From assembly GCA_003427395.1 (NCBI GenBank), contig BFEA01000725.1:90840-127363 (forward strand): 36,524 bases of DNA, given 5' to 3'. Source of the stretch: Chara braunii (taxonomy: Eukaryota > Streptophyta > Charophyceae > Charales > Characeae). Positions 1 through 11,417 of this stretch are shown piece after piece. Every line of letters begins with the position of its first letter. Position 1 is the stretch's first letter. Below the pieces are notes generated by a model that was not told the DNA's origin, did no database searches, and worked only from the letters and a program-made list of their open reading frames with translations. A program made the translations under genes and the position numbers.

Positions 1-1
1 G

Positions 2-367
2 TTCGTGGATGCGGGCTTTGTCATCATCGATACGCAGTTTCCACCTTACTATGTGTTGTTGCCATTTAACGAGCTGATCGTCATTCCGTGGACGGTAGTG
101 ACGCCCCATTGGCCTCGAACCCTGTGCACTGAGTGCCAGCATTTCGATTGCTACGAATCGAAGGGCTTCCACTACCGGATACGGAGTGAGGATGAGCACA
201 ATGAAAGAGCCACGCGTCTGAGGTCATTCACGTCCGACTCGGAACTGACCAACGAGCGACGTCAGGACTTGATACGGAAACGGGATACGCGGAGTGTGCC
301 GAAGCCCTTCCGCTCTAAACGAAGATCCGTAGCACGGTGGGAAACTCGACAATACTTTTTGGATTGA
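2..367 (+). CDS. Partial hypothetical ORF, open at the left edge
   Basis: The frame is already open at base 2 and runs 121 codons to a TGA at 365-367, so this is the C-terminal end of something that begins outside the window. No ATG lies near the start, so an internal or terminal exon, or a transposon ORF, is as likely as a whole gene. The N-terminal third is hydrophobic and aromatic (FVIIDTQFPPYYVLLPF), followed by three cysteines (CTECQHFDC) and then a strongly basic, Arg-rich tail. I do not recognise a family. The absence of stops over 360 bp and the biased composition are the only support. Confidence 0.3.
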   Translation, partial: FVDAGFVIIDTQFPPYYVLLPFNELIVIPWTVVTPHWPRTLCTECQHFDCYESKGFHYRIRSEDEHNERATRLRSFTSDSELTNERRQDLIRKRDTRSVPKPFRSKRRSVARWETRQYFLD

Positions 368-828
368 ATTTGGATTTTTCTCTTTTCGCGCCGTGCCCGC
401 GCGCGCATTCCGTGACGCGCGAAAGCAACTGACTTACTTCATCGGGCCAACACGGGGGATTTCAGTTTTTTCTGTGTCCCCACACTCAATTTTCCAAAAA
501 TCCTTGGCACACCCCATCTTGCTGTTTTTCTTGGGCCTTCATTCCGCACCTTTAGCACTCTGAACGAAAGACAACACAGGGCGTGAGGTTGTGTGTCCCA
601 AGCACCAAGGCTAGGCCAACCCCGCAGCCCAAGAAGAAGCGGAAGTGGACGAACCTTGGCGTACAGGAACTTCGGACGCCAAACTCATGCAATTTTCTAG
701 AGGCCCAATTCAGAGAGTCTACCTAGCTGGAGTACCTAAGCAAGGCAAGCAGGTGCCCACAGACACATCCTACCGTCCTTCTCCTAACTTACCCAAGATC
801 CCTACCCTACCCTAGAGCTAAGCCATGC
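368..828. other. Gene-free stretch
   Basis: No supported gene. An alternating CG tract (398-406) and a GC-rich patch lie just after the ORF stop. No repeat family is recognised. Confidence 0.4.
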
Positions 829-889
829 GTGAGTAGACCCCGTCATGTACCTGATAGACCCCCCCAGCCCGGTACCATAGTTGTGTATA

Positions 890-1036
890 TATGTGTGCCC
901 AGAGGCTATGTATGTTTGTATGAGCCCATAGGCTATGTGTATATATTCACGAGCCATGTTTGTGTCTGCCCGAAGGCTATGTGTGCTCTGTGGAAATGTA
1001 TAGCTAGATGTGTATGCCCGAGGGCCAGATATGTGC
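890..1036 (+). repeat. Imperfect GCCC-RGGCTATGT repeat
   Basis: A GCCC(A/G)-(A/T)(A/G)GGC-TATGT-like motif recurs at 897, 924, 968 and 1016 (the last diverged), separated by TG/TA-rich spacers (TATGTGT, TATATATTC). Spacing is irregular (27, 44, 48 bp), so this is a degenerate minisatellite rather than a clean array. Confidence 0.4.
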
Positions 1037-1111
1037 AGTACTCCGTAGAGGGAACTATATGTTCGTTGATGAGCTGACAGTCCAAGCTGGACAAGAACCA
1101 CCCCAAAGTCC

Positions 1112-1175
1112 CAAGCCAGACTTGAATCCATGATCTATGACATGCGATCCGAAGACTCCACCATTTGAGCAACAA
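1112..1175 (-). repeat. tRNA-like Pol III module (decayed SINE head or tRNA relic)
   Basis: Read on the - strand, an A-box-like TTGCTCAAATGG (1161-1172) is followed, at the spacing of a real tRNA gene (about 43 nt start to start), by a B-box-like GGATTCAAGTC (1119-1129). A four-base D stem (GCTC/GAGT, one G-T pair) can form. The anticodon arm does not pair, so this is not a functional tRNA gene. A tRNA-derived SINE head or tRNA pseudogene is the likeliest reading. Confidence 0.45.
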
Positions 1176-1424
1176 TCGCAAACGACACTTGTGTGTGATA
1201 TGCAAGACTGGGGAGATCAACAGAACAACCACGAGCAACAACGACAAGCAACCCACGGATTATCAAGACCCGACATACAACACTACGGACAACCTTTGGG
1301 CGGTGCACAGGTGGTGTCTGTAATAGCTTACCATGCGTCAGCCCAAGGGGGTGTGTGTCCAGTTGTGTCACTGTAATGCCCTGTCGGTGTTCATGCACAA
1401 GGCTGCAGAGTTTTGAACCTCCAC

Positions 1425-1700
1425 CCTGACCTACTCTACCCTACCTCCACCCTGGCCTACCCTAAGCTATCGTACCCTATCCTATCCTACCCTACCCTCC
1501 CAGTCTTACCTATCCTAAGCTATCCTATTGTACCCAACCCTGCCCTACCTACCTGAAGCGATTCTACCCTACTCTATCCCACCCTGTCCAAACCTAGCCT
1601 GAGCTATATTGTCGTACCCTACAAGCTATCCTCCCCTACCCTGTCCTACACTATACTAAGCTATCCTATCCTAACTTGTCGTGTCCTTAGCCTAGGCTAT
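1425..1700 (+). repeat. Degenerate CCTAY pentamer repeat
   Basis: About 275 bp built from CCTAC, CCTAT and CCCTA words with interruptions such as AAGCTAT. It resembles a decayed five-base satellite. It is related in flavour to the plant telomere word CCCTAAA but does not contain that heptamer in tandem. Confidence 0.65.
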
Positions 1701-1877
1701 GCTACCCTTACCACATGGCCATTCATGCTTTTTCCTATACAATGGCACCAAAACCTTGCCCTCGGCGTATGCCAGCCCCGCTATACCCTTATTGCCCTCG
1801 AAGCGGAAGCCCCAAACCTCATTTCCAATATAATTCTGGATGTCCTCACCGTAGCAGGTTAGGCCTGCGCAAGTGAC

Positions 1878-2100
1878 ATGTGGCTGAGTGGTTAGGGCAC
1901 CGGTTGTCAATGCGCATTCTGGTATGAGGGTGTGGGTTCAAAACTCCACATCTTCGTGCAGAGACACCGGAGGGCGTTTACCTAACGCATAGTGTCGGGC
2001 ACAACGGTGCCACACGCTGCAGTAAGTGTCGGACCTCACAGTCGTGTCATGTAGGAGTGAGCACTTGACAAAGTCAACAGATACCACTCCGACCGTGTGC
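1878..2100 (+). repeat. tRNA-derived SINE-like element
   Basis: An A box TGGCTGAGTGG (1881-1891) and a B box GGGTTCAAAAC (1934-1944) are 53 nt apart. That is the longer spacing of class II (Leu/Ser-type) tRNA genes, and the D-arm text GGCTGAGTGGTTAGGGC is tRNA-like. The anticodon stem does not close and the acceptor stem is not evident, so it is not a working tRNA. The following 150 bp are presumed to be the SINE body. The 3' end is not delimited: no terminal A run is seen. Confidence 0.5.
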
Positions 2101-2130
2101 GTCAGCTATACCTCTCGCAGCCCCTTGTGA

Positions 2131-2183
2131 GGTACAACTTACCTCCACCTAAGGAGTTGTCACCATCCTTAGGCAGGTGTACC
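2131..2183 (+). repeat. Inverted repeat (two-tier hairpin)
   Basis: An outer stem GGTACA (2131-2136) / TGTACC (2178-2183) encloses an inner stem CCTAAGGA (2148-2155) / TCCTTAGG (2166-2173). Both arms are perfect. It lies just downstream of the SINE-like element and could be part of its body. Confidence 0.55.
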
Positions 2184-4374
2184 CCTGCTGAGCTACTGAC
2201 CCACATGCGAAGGCTTTTACATGCAATCTCAGTGGTAGGTCAAACGATGGCGTTTTTCTCGACCATTGTAACATAGGTATACGTGCAGTAGAACGCCTTA
2301 AGACTGACCCCTATATGTCGCATACCGGGACGATGATCTTTTGGTCGAACTTCCGATTCAGTATGACTTTTCTAAGCAGTCTCCCACGCTTAAGGTAATC
2401 ATAATACCGCCGAGATTCTCGACCCTTTTTCACGAATCCCCTTGATCAGATGAGACTTAAAGGGGTAAACGTTATGATTCAATTTCCCTGAGCAAAATTT
2501 TGATCGTTGGTCTAATCGTCAGATTTAACCTTTCCTTGCTCGAAGCCCTAATCAGACCTAGACTTAAGTGATCATGATACACTAAAATGCTTAGATCAAG
2601 TATAATTATATGTATCAGGTGTATGATGATGAGCGGTAGACCTCATTTTTTGCGATTGCGGCACGCCCAGTTCGTATTCCCAGATGACAACCCACTCTCA
2701 AGTTGACTATTCCAGACAAATTTATGACCCAGACATGCATCAATGCAAAAGTCACATACACACATAAAATGCAGGCACGGAATGCACCACACATGTCAAT
2801 TTTTGATTCATTCATGACTTGTCCCTCACTTCCTCAAAACTTCGGACAACAATTCTTCCTAAACCTAACTCCTTCTGCCCAACCCCTACACTAGATTCAA
2901 AGTCCCTTGAGAGTGACCGGGACCATTCAGGCTCGGGCTTGGGGAAGTTTCATCCGCCCCTTTGGTTTTGTTTGTAGGTGCGGGTATCATGCCATGTGGA
3001 AATTGAGTCGGAAATCGTACCGACCTGTTATCCAATGATAACAAAATTGAAGTTTCGTACGGATTCTTCCGTAAACTTTCTCTCCAAGGTGGTATCCGAG
3101 AGTAACGATAGTAGTTGACAGTGCTACGTTTTTGTCGAAGCCACAGATGCGTGTGGACGTGGGAATGCGGAAGATACCTACCTACCTAGGAGATGGTAAG
3201 GCGCATAGCGCACGTGCGGTGGAACAATGACGCTGGGTCGCGCCACGTCACAGGCTGCCGGGAAATTCGATCCGACCCTGGGAAGGCAGCGATAAACCGA
3301 CTTCGTCCGGTGAAGTCATCGGGGCAAGGGGTTCCATGGAAGACTCCATATCCGCTACGTTTTTTGACACGTGGCAAGGGAGGAGACGGGTACCGACATC
3401 AGCAGGTGCCAGGGGAGTCGCAGTGGGGAAAGCCATTGGCTGCACCGAAGTGCGCAACGGAGTGAAACCTGGTAAAACCGAACTACGGTGGTAATTCTGA
3501 TCGTGTCAATTTTAGATTGGAACAGCAACAACAGGTGCAAAAACGGAAAATAAAAACGACGGACATCAGCTGGATCTTGGTGAACAAGGGACCTGACAAA
3601 GAGAAGAAGCTAGGCGCGGTTGACAAAACTGGAATAAACCATCATTAGATCTACAGTGACCGAGGAAGGAAAAGAGCATATTCGGCCAGAAAGATAGGCA
3701 TCGGCGAGAGCTTCCACCAGGGCGAGGAGGCTACGGGAAGTCACAAAACTGGGCATCGATGTGGTTTTAACCGTGTAGCCAGATTTGCAGTATAAAATAT
3801 ATGAGGCATACGAGGGAGAGAAAGGGCGAAAGTTCACGATTGACATCGGTGAGGTTTGGAGCAAAGACTGCTTTTCCGCATGGAGAAATGAAAGACGACC
3901 GAACCTGAGCTCAACGAAATCGACAGCGGGAGGAAAGAAAATACAACGGAAGAGGGAATAAAAATGGTGGAAAGCGGAGCGAATGACAAATCGGACAAGT
4001 ATCTCTCTCTCTCCTTCCTCCCCTCTCCGATCCCTGAACCCTTGCCCTTCCAGCCTGCCCCCACCTAGTGGTGTAAGCTCCAAGGCCCTTGAAGCCAACT
4101 CGGCCAATTAATCACCAAAGGAAACGAATAAAAAACAACTTAGTTCCAGTTACTGAATCGAATCAAAACCTTCTACCCCACAGGCCTGGATAATGGACTT
4201 AGGGTGCAAGAGGCTCGGGGGGCCAAGATCCCTCATTTTTTACCGAGGGGCCATGAGACACAATCTGAGCAGACAGATGGCACCGAGTCCGTATGTAAGA
4301 CCAGCAGGTGCGGAAAAACAGAAGGCCGGCCCCTGGCAGCATAACGCATTGGTTGCCTCCCCACCGGAGTAGAG
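2184..4374. other. Gene-free stretch before the LINE
   Basis: No supported gene. Open frames on both strands around 3,190-3,470 and 3,610-4,107 lack recognisable domains and overlap each other. The last few hundred bases may be the LINE 5' UTR, but its 5' end could not be placed because no target-site duplication was found. Confidence 0.4.
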
Positions 4375-7300
4375 ATGCAATTGAACCAGCACCAGTGGCC
4401 ACCCCTGCTAGGGAATCCAAACAAAGAAAAAGTTGGGGTGGCACCTGACCAAACATCGTCCCTCCGGAATGATGACTGCCAAGGAGAGATGAACACAACG
4501 CCGGAAGGAATCTCCCCCGACAAGGATTGGGTAATGGGGACAAAAGAGGAGAAAGAAGGTGAAGGGGAAAGCGGGCGTGATGGGGATGAAGGGATGCTGA
4601 CGGAGGAGGAGAAAATCACAAAAGGTACGAAACAGAAACCAATTTCAAAGACCGATCAATCTTCTGACACCGGGGGAACGAAAGCCTCATGGGCGCAACG
4701 GGCGAGAAACACAACTCAGGAGAAGTCTCTAACCATCAAAATAGACTCCCCAGGGGACCACCAAGGAAAGTCTGAGGTGTTGAGCGTGCCCCTCCGTAAC
4801 CTCTCATCCGCTAGAGCGTACTTCCTTACCCTGTTTCTCCTCCCTTCAAAAAATCAAGTGGTGAACCAAGGAGGAAGAAAAACGATGATGAGGACATACC
4901 CCACAGACAAATTGGAAGCAAGAGACAACATGTATATCAAACATGCCAGCAATTGGTTGTTCCATGCGCAAGTCGCTCAAAAATCGGTCAATGATAAAAT
5001 AAGATGGATATGTAAACGTCTGGAAGAAATGAAAGGCAGTGTCGAGGCGGTTCAAGAGTTTTTCCTAATCCAATCCCTCTCGTCAACGGTATTCACAGTT
5101 CTATGTCTCTTCACCCAGGACAAACAGAAGATGGATGGATGAAAGAAAATCAGATAGGAAAGATCTGATGTGCGTATCTTCCCGTGGCAGCCGAAGAAAT
5201 TGAGCCCAGAAGAAAAAAGGGAGCAACTGACGAAAGATTTCGTCTGGGTAGAACTGAGACATATCCCGGTTGAGGTGTAGGCCGCCTTCGTTTACGATTT
5301 TGGCCAACACTACAACATCGTAGACTTCATTGACCCCCTCCCCTCCTACGTGGCAAAACGTGATGACTATATGATGTCGGCTTTGGACCTCCCCAACGAC
5401 CAGCCCTTCTCCATAGACGACATCGTCCCATTTAGGATGGGTGGGAAAATCTATCAAATCCACACTGCACATAAATTTAGGTCCTGGTGCTTCAAATGCA
5501 GGGCGTACGACCACTTGTGCACGGAGTCAGCCTGCCCCAACACCCCAATAAAAGGGGCCCGACAGCCAGTCGCCTCCAACGGGACCTGCGCAGACCCAAT
5601 AGGTGGTACACAGTGGAGCCGGGTCACGAGGGGTGGGTGTAAGTTGATGAGCTTGACTCCAAGGGTCAAGTTAAGGGCTGGGGCTGGGAAGGAAGGGGGA
5701 TCCATGTAGGACCACCAAGCCACCTAATGATTGGGATCCCCCACCACAAAAGGAAGTCAGAAAGCCTGACCCCCCCCCCTCCTCTCAATAAGGCACCGGA
5801 AACAAAGACGCCCGATCCCAAACTGCCGGCCCCTCCCCAGAACAGGCAGCCAAGCATGCTACCCAAACAACAGTATCTAAAACAAAAAAAAACAAGGTTG
5901 GGGGCCGACCGCTATGGAATATCTGCCAACTGGGTATCTGTTAACTGAGAAATTGGGAGGTGCAAGACAACAAAAGGAACAGCGGACCAGCAAAAAGGAG
6001 TATGACAAAACCACCTCTCCGCACCAAATAAAGGACACGCCGGCAGTACCAAAGGGTGGACAGGAAGGTCACGCAGTCTCTGCACAGGGGCACCAAGAGG
6101 CGAAGGAGTTATTCGAGGACGCCTTCGGCTCGACACCTATGGAGGTAGAGACAATTCCTGGGGCCCCGCCCCCCCCTCCCTCACCCGCAACCCTGGAGGT
6201 AGAAATGACAGATGCACAAGACAACCCTACGCCTGAACTGGGGCTGCAAGAAGTGGCAGACTGGCTGATGGACAACCTCCACATGAATATAGACAGGGTA
6301 ATGAGGGTTCTGGGATGGGGTGTATAGGGCACTGATCCCTATGCTGAAAAACAGTCCGAGTCTTCAGAAGGCTCTGGTGCAGGGCCCTCCAGAGGGTACC
6401 GACTGGCAAGACATTTGCCAGAAAATACTCAGTATTGTACTCATCTGTTTTCAACCCCCTACACCAGACCAGGTGATAAATGAGAAGCAGGAAGATCAGG
6501 AGGACGCATAGGACGATGACATTACCACAAAGAACAAAGGGGCAAGGATGGGTACACAAGGAAACGACCAATGAGAAAGCACAACAACAATGGACCAGAA
6601 AACTTCCCCAACAAAAAAGGAATCGGTAACCTCAGAGGAACACAGCACTGAGACACAAGGGGAGCATAAAAAAGGGAACATGGGGGAAAACGAACACAAT
6701 AAGGGAGTAACGGATGAGGGCTTCTCGGGCGAGGTAACACAGACACGGGACAAAAATGAACAGGCAACCAGAGGTAAGGAAGACAAAATCAACCAGCAAG
6801 AGGAAGAACCCAACCTGGCAAACAGGTAACCGACAAGCAGCGAGAAATGGGACGGACATAAACAAGAACTTCAGAGGGCCTATGCTTGACATTGCCAGCC
6901 TGGACACCAGCCACCCCCCGGGAGCAACAAATCCAACGAGTAATATCCCCCCCTCCAAAACCTTTGAAAGACGAACTCACTAGCAAGAGAAAAAAAAATG
7001 CCCATCTCCTAGACGGAGCACCCCCTGACAGCACACCCTCGAATAAAGGCATCGCCTTCCTACCGGTGAGAAAAATAGATGACGCCTGGAACTAGGCCTT
7101 GCAGTCCCTCCAGGAGCTATGCACGGCGAGGTAACTGTAAGAGGGCGTTCCTCCTTCTTCCTTTCACTCACTTCATGAGCAGAAGGTTTGGCTTGGCGGA
7201 CAACAGATATCTCTCAACTAGTACAGGATCAGCTTCCGGAGGGAGCCACCTTAGCCCTGGTGGTATCATATGGTCAGCACAAATTGGCTACCAAGGACAT

Positions 7301-7511
7301 CTTTCTGCGCTATGACTAGGCTTCGACAGAAGGCCTAAAGAGGGAGCCACCTCAGCAATTGTTTGACCAAGAGGTGCTCAAGAGGCTGCAACTGTTAAAG
7401 ATTAAGTCGGGGGACCTCTGGTCAGCGGCGGACATCAACATGTACTTGGTGAAGCTGCTCAGAAATGGCATACTGCAAAATGGCAGCCTGTTGGATACAG
7501 AAAAGTGGTAG
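4375..7511 (+). pseudogene. LINE ORF1 (nucleic-acid-binding protein), broken
   Basis: One frame runs from ATG 4375 to TAG 5707-5709, interrupted by TGA 5140, TAG 5155 and TAG 5278. Its second half has the plant-LINE ORF1 pattern: FVWVELRHIPVEV, then IDPLPSYVAKRDDY, then a Cys/His cluster CFKCRAYDHLC (5488-5520). The last ligand of a standard C-x2-C-x4-H-x4-C knuckle is displaced: Ser sits there, with Cys two residues later. Downstream, coding-like sequence continues with frame changes as a Pro/Lys/Glu-rich, low-complexity region (5914-7095), then a compact tail (about 7130-7511; ALVVSYGQHKLATKDIF, then SAADINMYLVKLL) with TGA near 7175 and TAG near 7316. The total of about 1,000 codons is long for an ORF1. 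I do not recognise the tail. The product would bind element RNA. Confidence 0.65.
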
Positions 7512-7557
7512 TCAATGTAAGAACAAAGAAAACCGAGAGAAAAAAAGTAAAATAAAG

Positions 7558-10500
7558 ATGAATACAGTGGACACACTATATGGCAAGGACAAGGCTTGGA
7601 AACTCTACAAACGACAAGCCGGTCTCGACCTGCGCTTGCTAAATGTTAACGGATTGGCCGCAGCGAAACACCCCAAAAGACAAGCAATCACGGACCAACT
7701 AAAAGGGGTAGACGGGAGGGAATGACCAGATGTGGTATGTCTGCAAGAAACTCATCTCATGGACAACCCGAATCACAACCACATACATAAAGAGATCTGG
7801 CCGCATCAGGCTTTCAGAGCCCATGCCCCCCGACCAGGGAGTGGAGGAGTTGCTATATGGCTTCCCCCTAACTCCCGGGTGGAGATGCTGAGCTGGACAG
7901 CTGACCAGGAAGAAGGAAGATGGGTCTATTTGCTGGCGATGCTGGAGTTAGAGGTAGTCTGCATTTTAAACATATATGCTCCAAACGAACCAACATCATG
8001 CCAAAATTTCTTTGACTCCCTTAAAACAAAACTCCCACCGGGCATACCCACGATCCTAGTCGGTGACTTCAACACCGCCCCGGATCGCTCACTGGATCGA
8101 TGGAAGATTCCAATGCCATGCCCAGTCTATGTACAAAATGACGACAGAATCATCGCAGAACTATCACAATCTCTCAACCTCTTTGATACCTTCAGAAGAC
8201 GATTCCCCACCAAGCGCCGATTCACATGTTTCCAAAAGAACACCACAAAAAAGGCATCGAAATCTTGCATAGACCTGATCCTCACTTCAGAAGAAATACA
8301 AGGGCCCCTACAAATGGCATAAATCTTCCCTCGCAGCCCATACTTGATCACACAATGTGTATTGCTATATTCTCTTTTAGAAAGAAACCAGACCAGGGTA
8401 AAGGGTTCCATAAACTTAATACTTCTCTATTGTCTATCGAGCGCTTTAATGTCTTCCTCAAAGAGGTCTGGTCCTTCTGGCAACAATAGAGGGACCAGAT
8501 AAATGCCGATATAGTATGGTTCAACAACGGCCTTGAATTTGTAGGTCGCAAGTGCAATGAATACTCAAAATTCCTCACGAGCAAGCGCCACGCCAAAGAA
8601 GTGGACTTTCAACACAAACTCCAGCAACTGCAACAACAGGAGGACGACACAAAAAATATCACACAACAAGCCGAGCTAGCTGACACTATTTGCAACCTGG
8701 AAGCTCGACTGCTTAACAAGGAGTCAGAATCCGGGGGAAACTCTCGAAACACAACGTGGAAGGTGCAATGGATGCAAGGTTCTTCGCAATGGCCAAAGCA
8801 AAAGCTAGAAGATCGGTCATTGAGGCCTTGGAAGACCCTAAATGTGAACATGGGCCAACGCGTCGCCTAGAGTCATGGTGAATGGGAATCTGGCCCCGCC
8901 CATCAACCTCCAAAGGTCTGTTAGGCAAGGTGACCCTATTGCCCCTTACCTGTTTGTCATAGTGATGGAAGCACTGACAGCCAACCCGAGAACACATAAG
9001 AATATCAAGAAAATCCAAGTGTCTTCAATACCCAGGAGACAATTCCAGTCTGCTCATTGTTCGCAAATGATCTGACCATCATGACCGAAATCTCCCATGA
9101 GTCAATGGCAGAGGTCCAACATATGATGGACCGCTTCTGCAAAATGTCTGACATGAGGGTCAACTGGGGAAATAAAACCCAAGGTTGGTGGATACACCAC
9201 CACGGAGTGAGGCCCCCAGAAGAACCCAGACTCAAATGGCTTCGAAAGGATGCCCCCATTAGAGTACTTGGGGGGTGCTGATGTTAGCAGGAGGCAGACC
9301 TTCTACTAACAATGAGTAGATCTCTAGCCCACCCTTGGAAAAAATGACACTTTGGAAGGACAAACACACCTCACTGCTAGGACGTTCCCTAATAATTAAT
9401 AACGTGGTATTTGCCTCCCTATGGTATAAATCAGCTATCTGGGCATTCGACAAGAACGCTCTTCGCCCCTTGCAACGTCAGATAGATGCCTTCCTGTGGA
9501 GAGGAAATCACGAGAAACACAACGTGATCAGCAGGGTGGCCTGACAATCCATAATCCAACCCAAATCGAAAGGTGGCCTGGGCATTATCGATCCCTCAAT
9601 AAAAACTTAAGCTCTAGCAATCCAATGGCTCAAACGCCTACTTTTCAATCCAAAATCACCGTGGAGGGGGTTGACTCTAGAACAGATCACCCGCTTAGCA
9701 CCACAAATAGTTGAAGGGAGTGACCCATTGATGTGGCTGGAAAATAGGGGATGGCCTATCCCTAGAGGAGGTACGCAGCATCGTGATCCCCCCCCGGACT
9801 CACCCAAACAAGAAGCAAGGGCCGATCTGCGCAATGACACCTTCTAGATTGACCTTCTGAAAATATGGAGAAGTCTGCCGCTACCGGATAAAACTCCACC
9901 AGAGAGATGGAAAGAGGTGGCACGACAACCCCTTTTTGGTAATAGATAGGTGACAGACTCGAAGGGACAAACCCTCCATTGCATGGACTCTCCATGGCAA
10001 GGCTGGGTCAGGCGAGGAATAACAAGGATCAAGGACATATGGGATGGAAAAGAGAAACTGGATTGAACCGGGCCAACTAAGAGAGAGACTACGCTACTGC
10101 CATCGACCAGAGGTAGCCTTGAAAGCTATAATAGAAAAGATCCCCCTAGCCTGGTGGAGAATCCTACGGAAAGGCCCCACCCTGCAGGAATTAGACTGGG
10201 TGGCACTAAGGGACCGACCAAGTGAGGTGGGCAACATTGTCTGCTGTGAACCCGACGGATCAATAAGAGTTAACCTCTTCCAGATAAGCTAGAACAACGT
10301 CCTCCTCAGAACCTCTCCAGAAGAAACAATCCTATGCCAAAAGGAGGATCTTTTTAGAATTAGAGTGCTCCACGAAAAAGAGCAATGGATCGCCTACCTT
10401 CCCCAAGTCCTTGTTCACCAACTCGCCCTCGACCCAATAGAATGGGCATGGACGACCCCAGCTGGAAAGGGCAGAAAACTCACTAGATCATTATATGGCC

Positions 10501-11417
10501 TAACAGTTAAATCGACCTACAAGCTCCTTAGGCTGAAACTAAACCTCCACGACCGGGTGGAGACACGTTGGATGAACCACCTAAACATCGACAAGGGCAA
10601 GCAAAGAGATATAAGGTGGTTCAAAACGATCAAGGAAAAACCGGCAAAAATCGCCTCTCTACAGTGGCAGATCGAGCACTGCTGCTTGCCAACCAATGAT
10701 TGGCTGATAGATAGAACGAGCCTGGAACAGAGAGGGCAAACCCTGCCCTGGTGTAGGCTTTGCACCAGTGCGTTCCCATCCAGAAAAGTGCCAGAAACAA
10801 TTGAACACATATTTCTTCAGTGCCCGGGAGCGGTGTGGTTGTGGAGGTGGTGGGATCGAATCTGGGATCAACTAGAAACTCAGACCCAATGGCCGTGGGA
10901 CTGGAAAGCTTTGCTGTGTGAAACCTGGTCTACGGACCAACTCAATGATTTCACCAGCAATATGCTCAAACTGGGACGTAGGGTGGTACTCTGGGCCCTC
11001 TGGCGACGACGCTGCACATACGAAATGGAAAGAGCAAGACTGGAAGGACCAGAATTCACGGAAAGCGTACAGCAACAGATCCAAACAGAAATAAGGGCAA
11101 AATGGGAGAAAGTTAAGGCTCAAACCCAATCACTACACTCACAAAAGGACATCCAACAAAAAATCAAGGAATTTAACCTGAGCTGGCTCGGTGGGGACAA
11201 TGGGGGGAGGATTGGAAAAGTGAAATGGCAAGGGGGACAAAAGGACCTAGGGGAGGGACAAGGGAGGGAGAATCTAATGAGAGACTACTGGCTCCTTTTT
11301 CATGAGTGGACTAAGACTGACACAGCAATCCCGATGAGACCCAGCGAAGATTTCCCCGATCCCTTCCCCCCCCTTTCAAACTGTTTGGTGGGATTGGATT
11401 GGTACGGGAGGGATTGA
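7558..11417 (+). pseudogene. LINE ORF2: endonuclease / reverse transcriptase / zinc-binding, broken
   Basis: It opens at ATG 7558, 46 bp after ORF1. The APE endonuclease shows LLNVNGL, then TGA 7723, then VVCLQETH (about 7735), VGDFN (about 8060), SCIDLIL (about 8262) and, after a frameshift, LDHT (about 8343). A linker with ARFFAMAKAKARRSVIEAL (about 8775) joins abruptly at about 8870 to RSVRQGDPIAPYLF (about 8910). RT motifs up to and including motif A (first catalytic Asp) are therefore deleted. The palm box reads FAND (9057-9068) instead of FADD. GRSLIINNVVFASLWY (about 9380) follows in the RT C-terminal region. A long final frame (10365-11417) carries the zinc-binding RT domain: LPTNDWLIDR, WCRLC, ETIEHIFLQCP. 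Endonuclease would nick target DNA and RT would copy the RNA; this copy can do neither reliably. Confidence 0.85.

Noticed and set aside
634-660. PKKKRKW, like a nuclear localisation signal
   Set aside because: The frame containing it is short and bounded by stops; no gene context.
3610-4107. 165-codon - strand frame upstream of the LINE
   Set aside because: No recognisable domain, mixed composition, overlapped by other frames; may be chance in the LINE 5' flank.
5101-5514. 137-codon - strand frame
   Set aside because: Antisense of the LINE ORF1 region that contains the conserved ELRHIPVE and IDPLPSYVAKRDDY text on the + strand.
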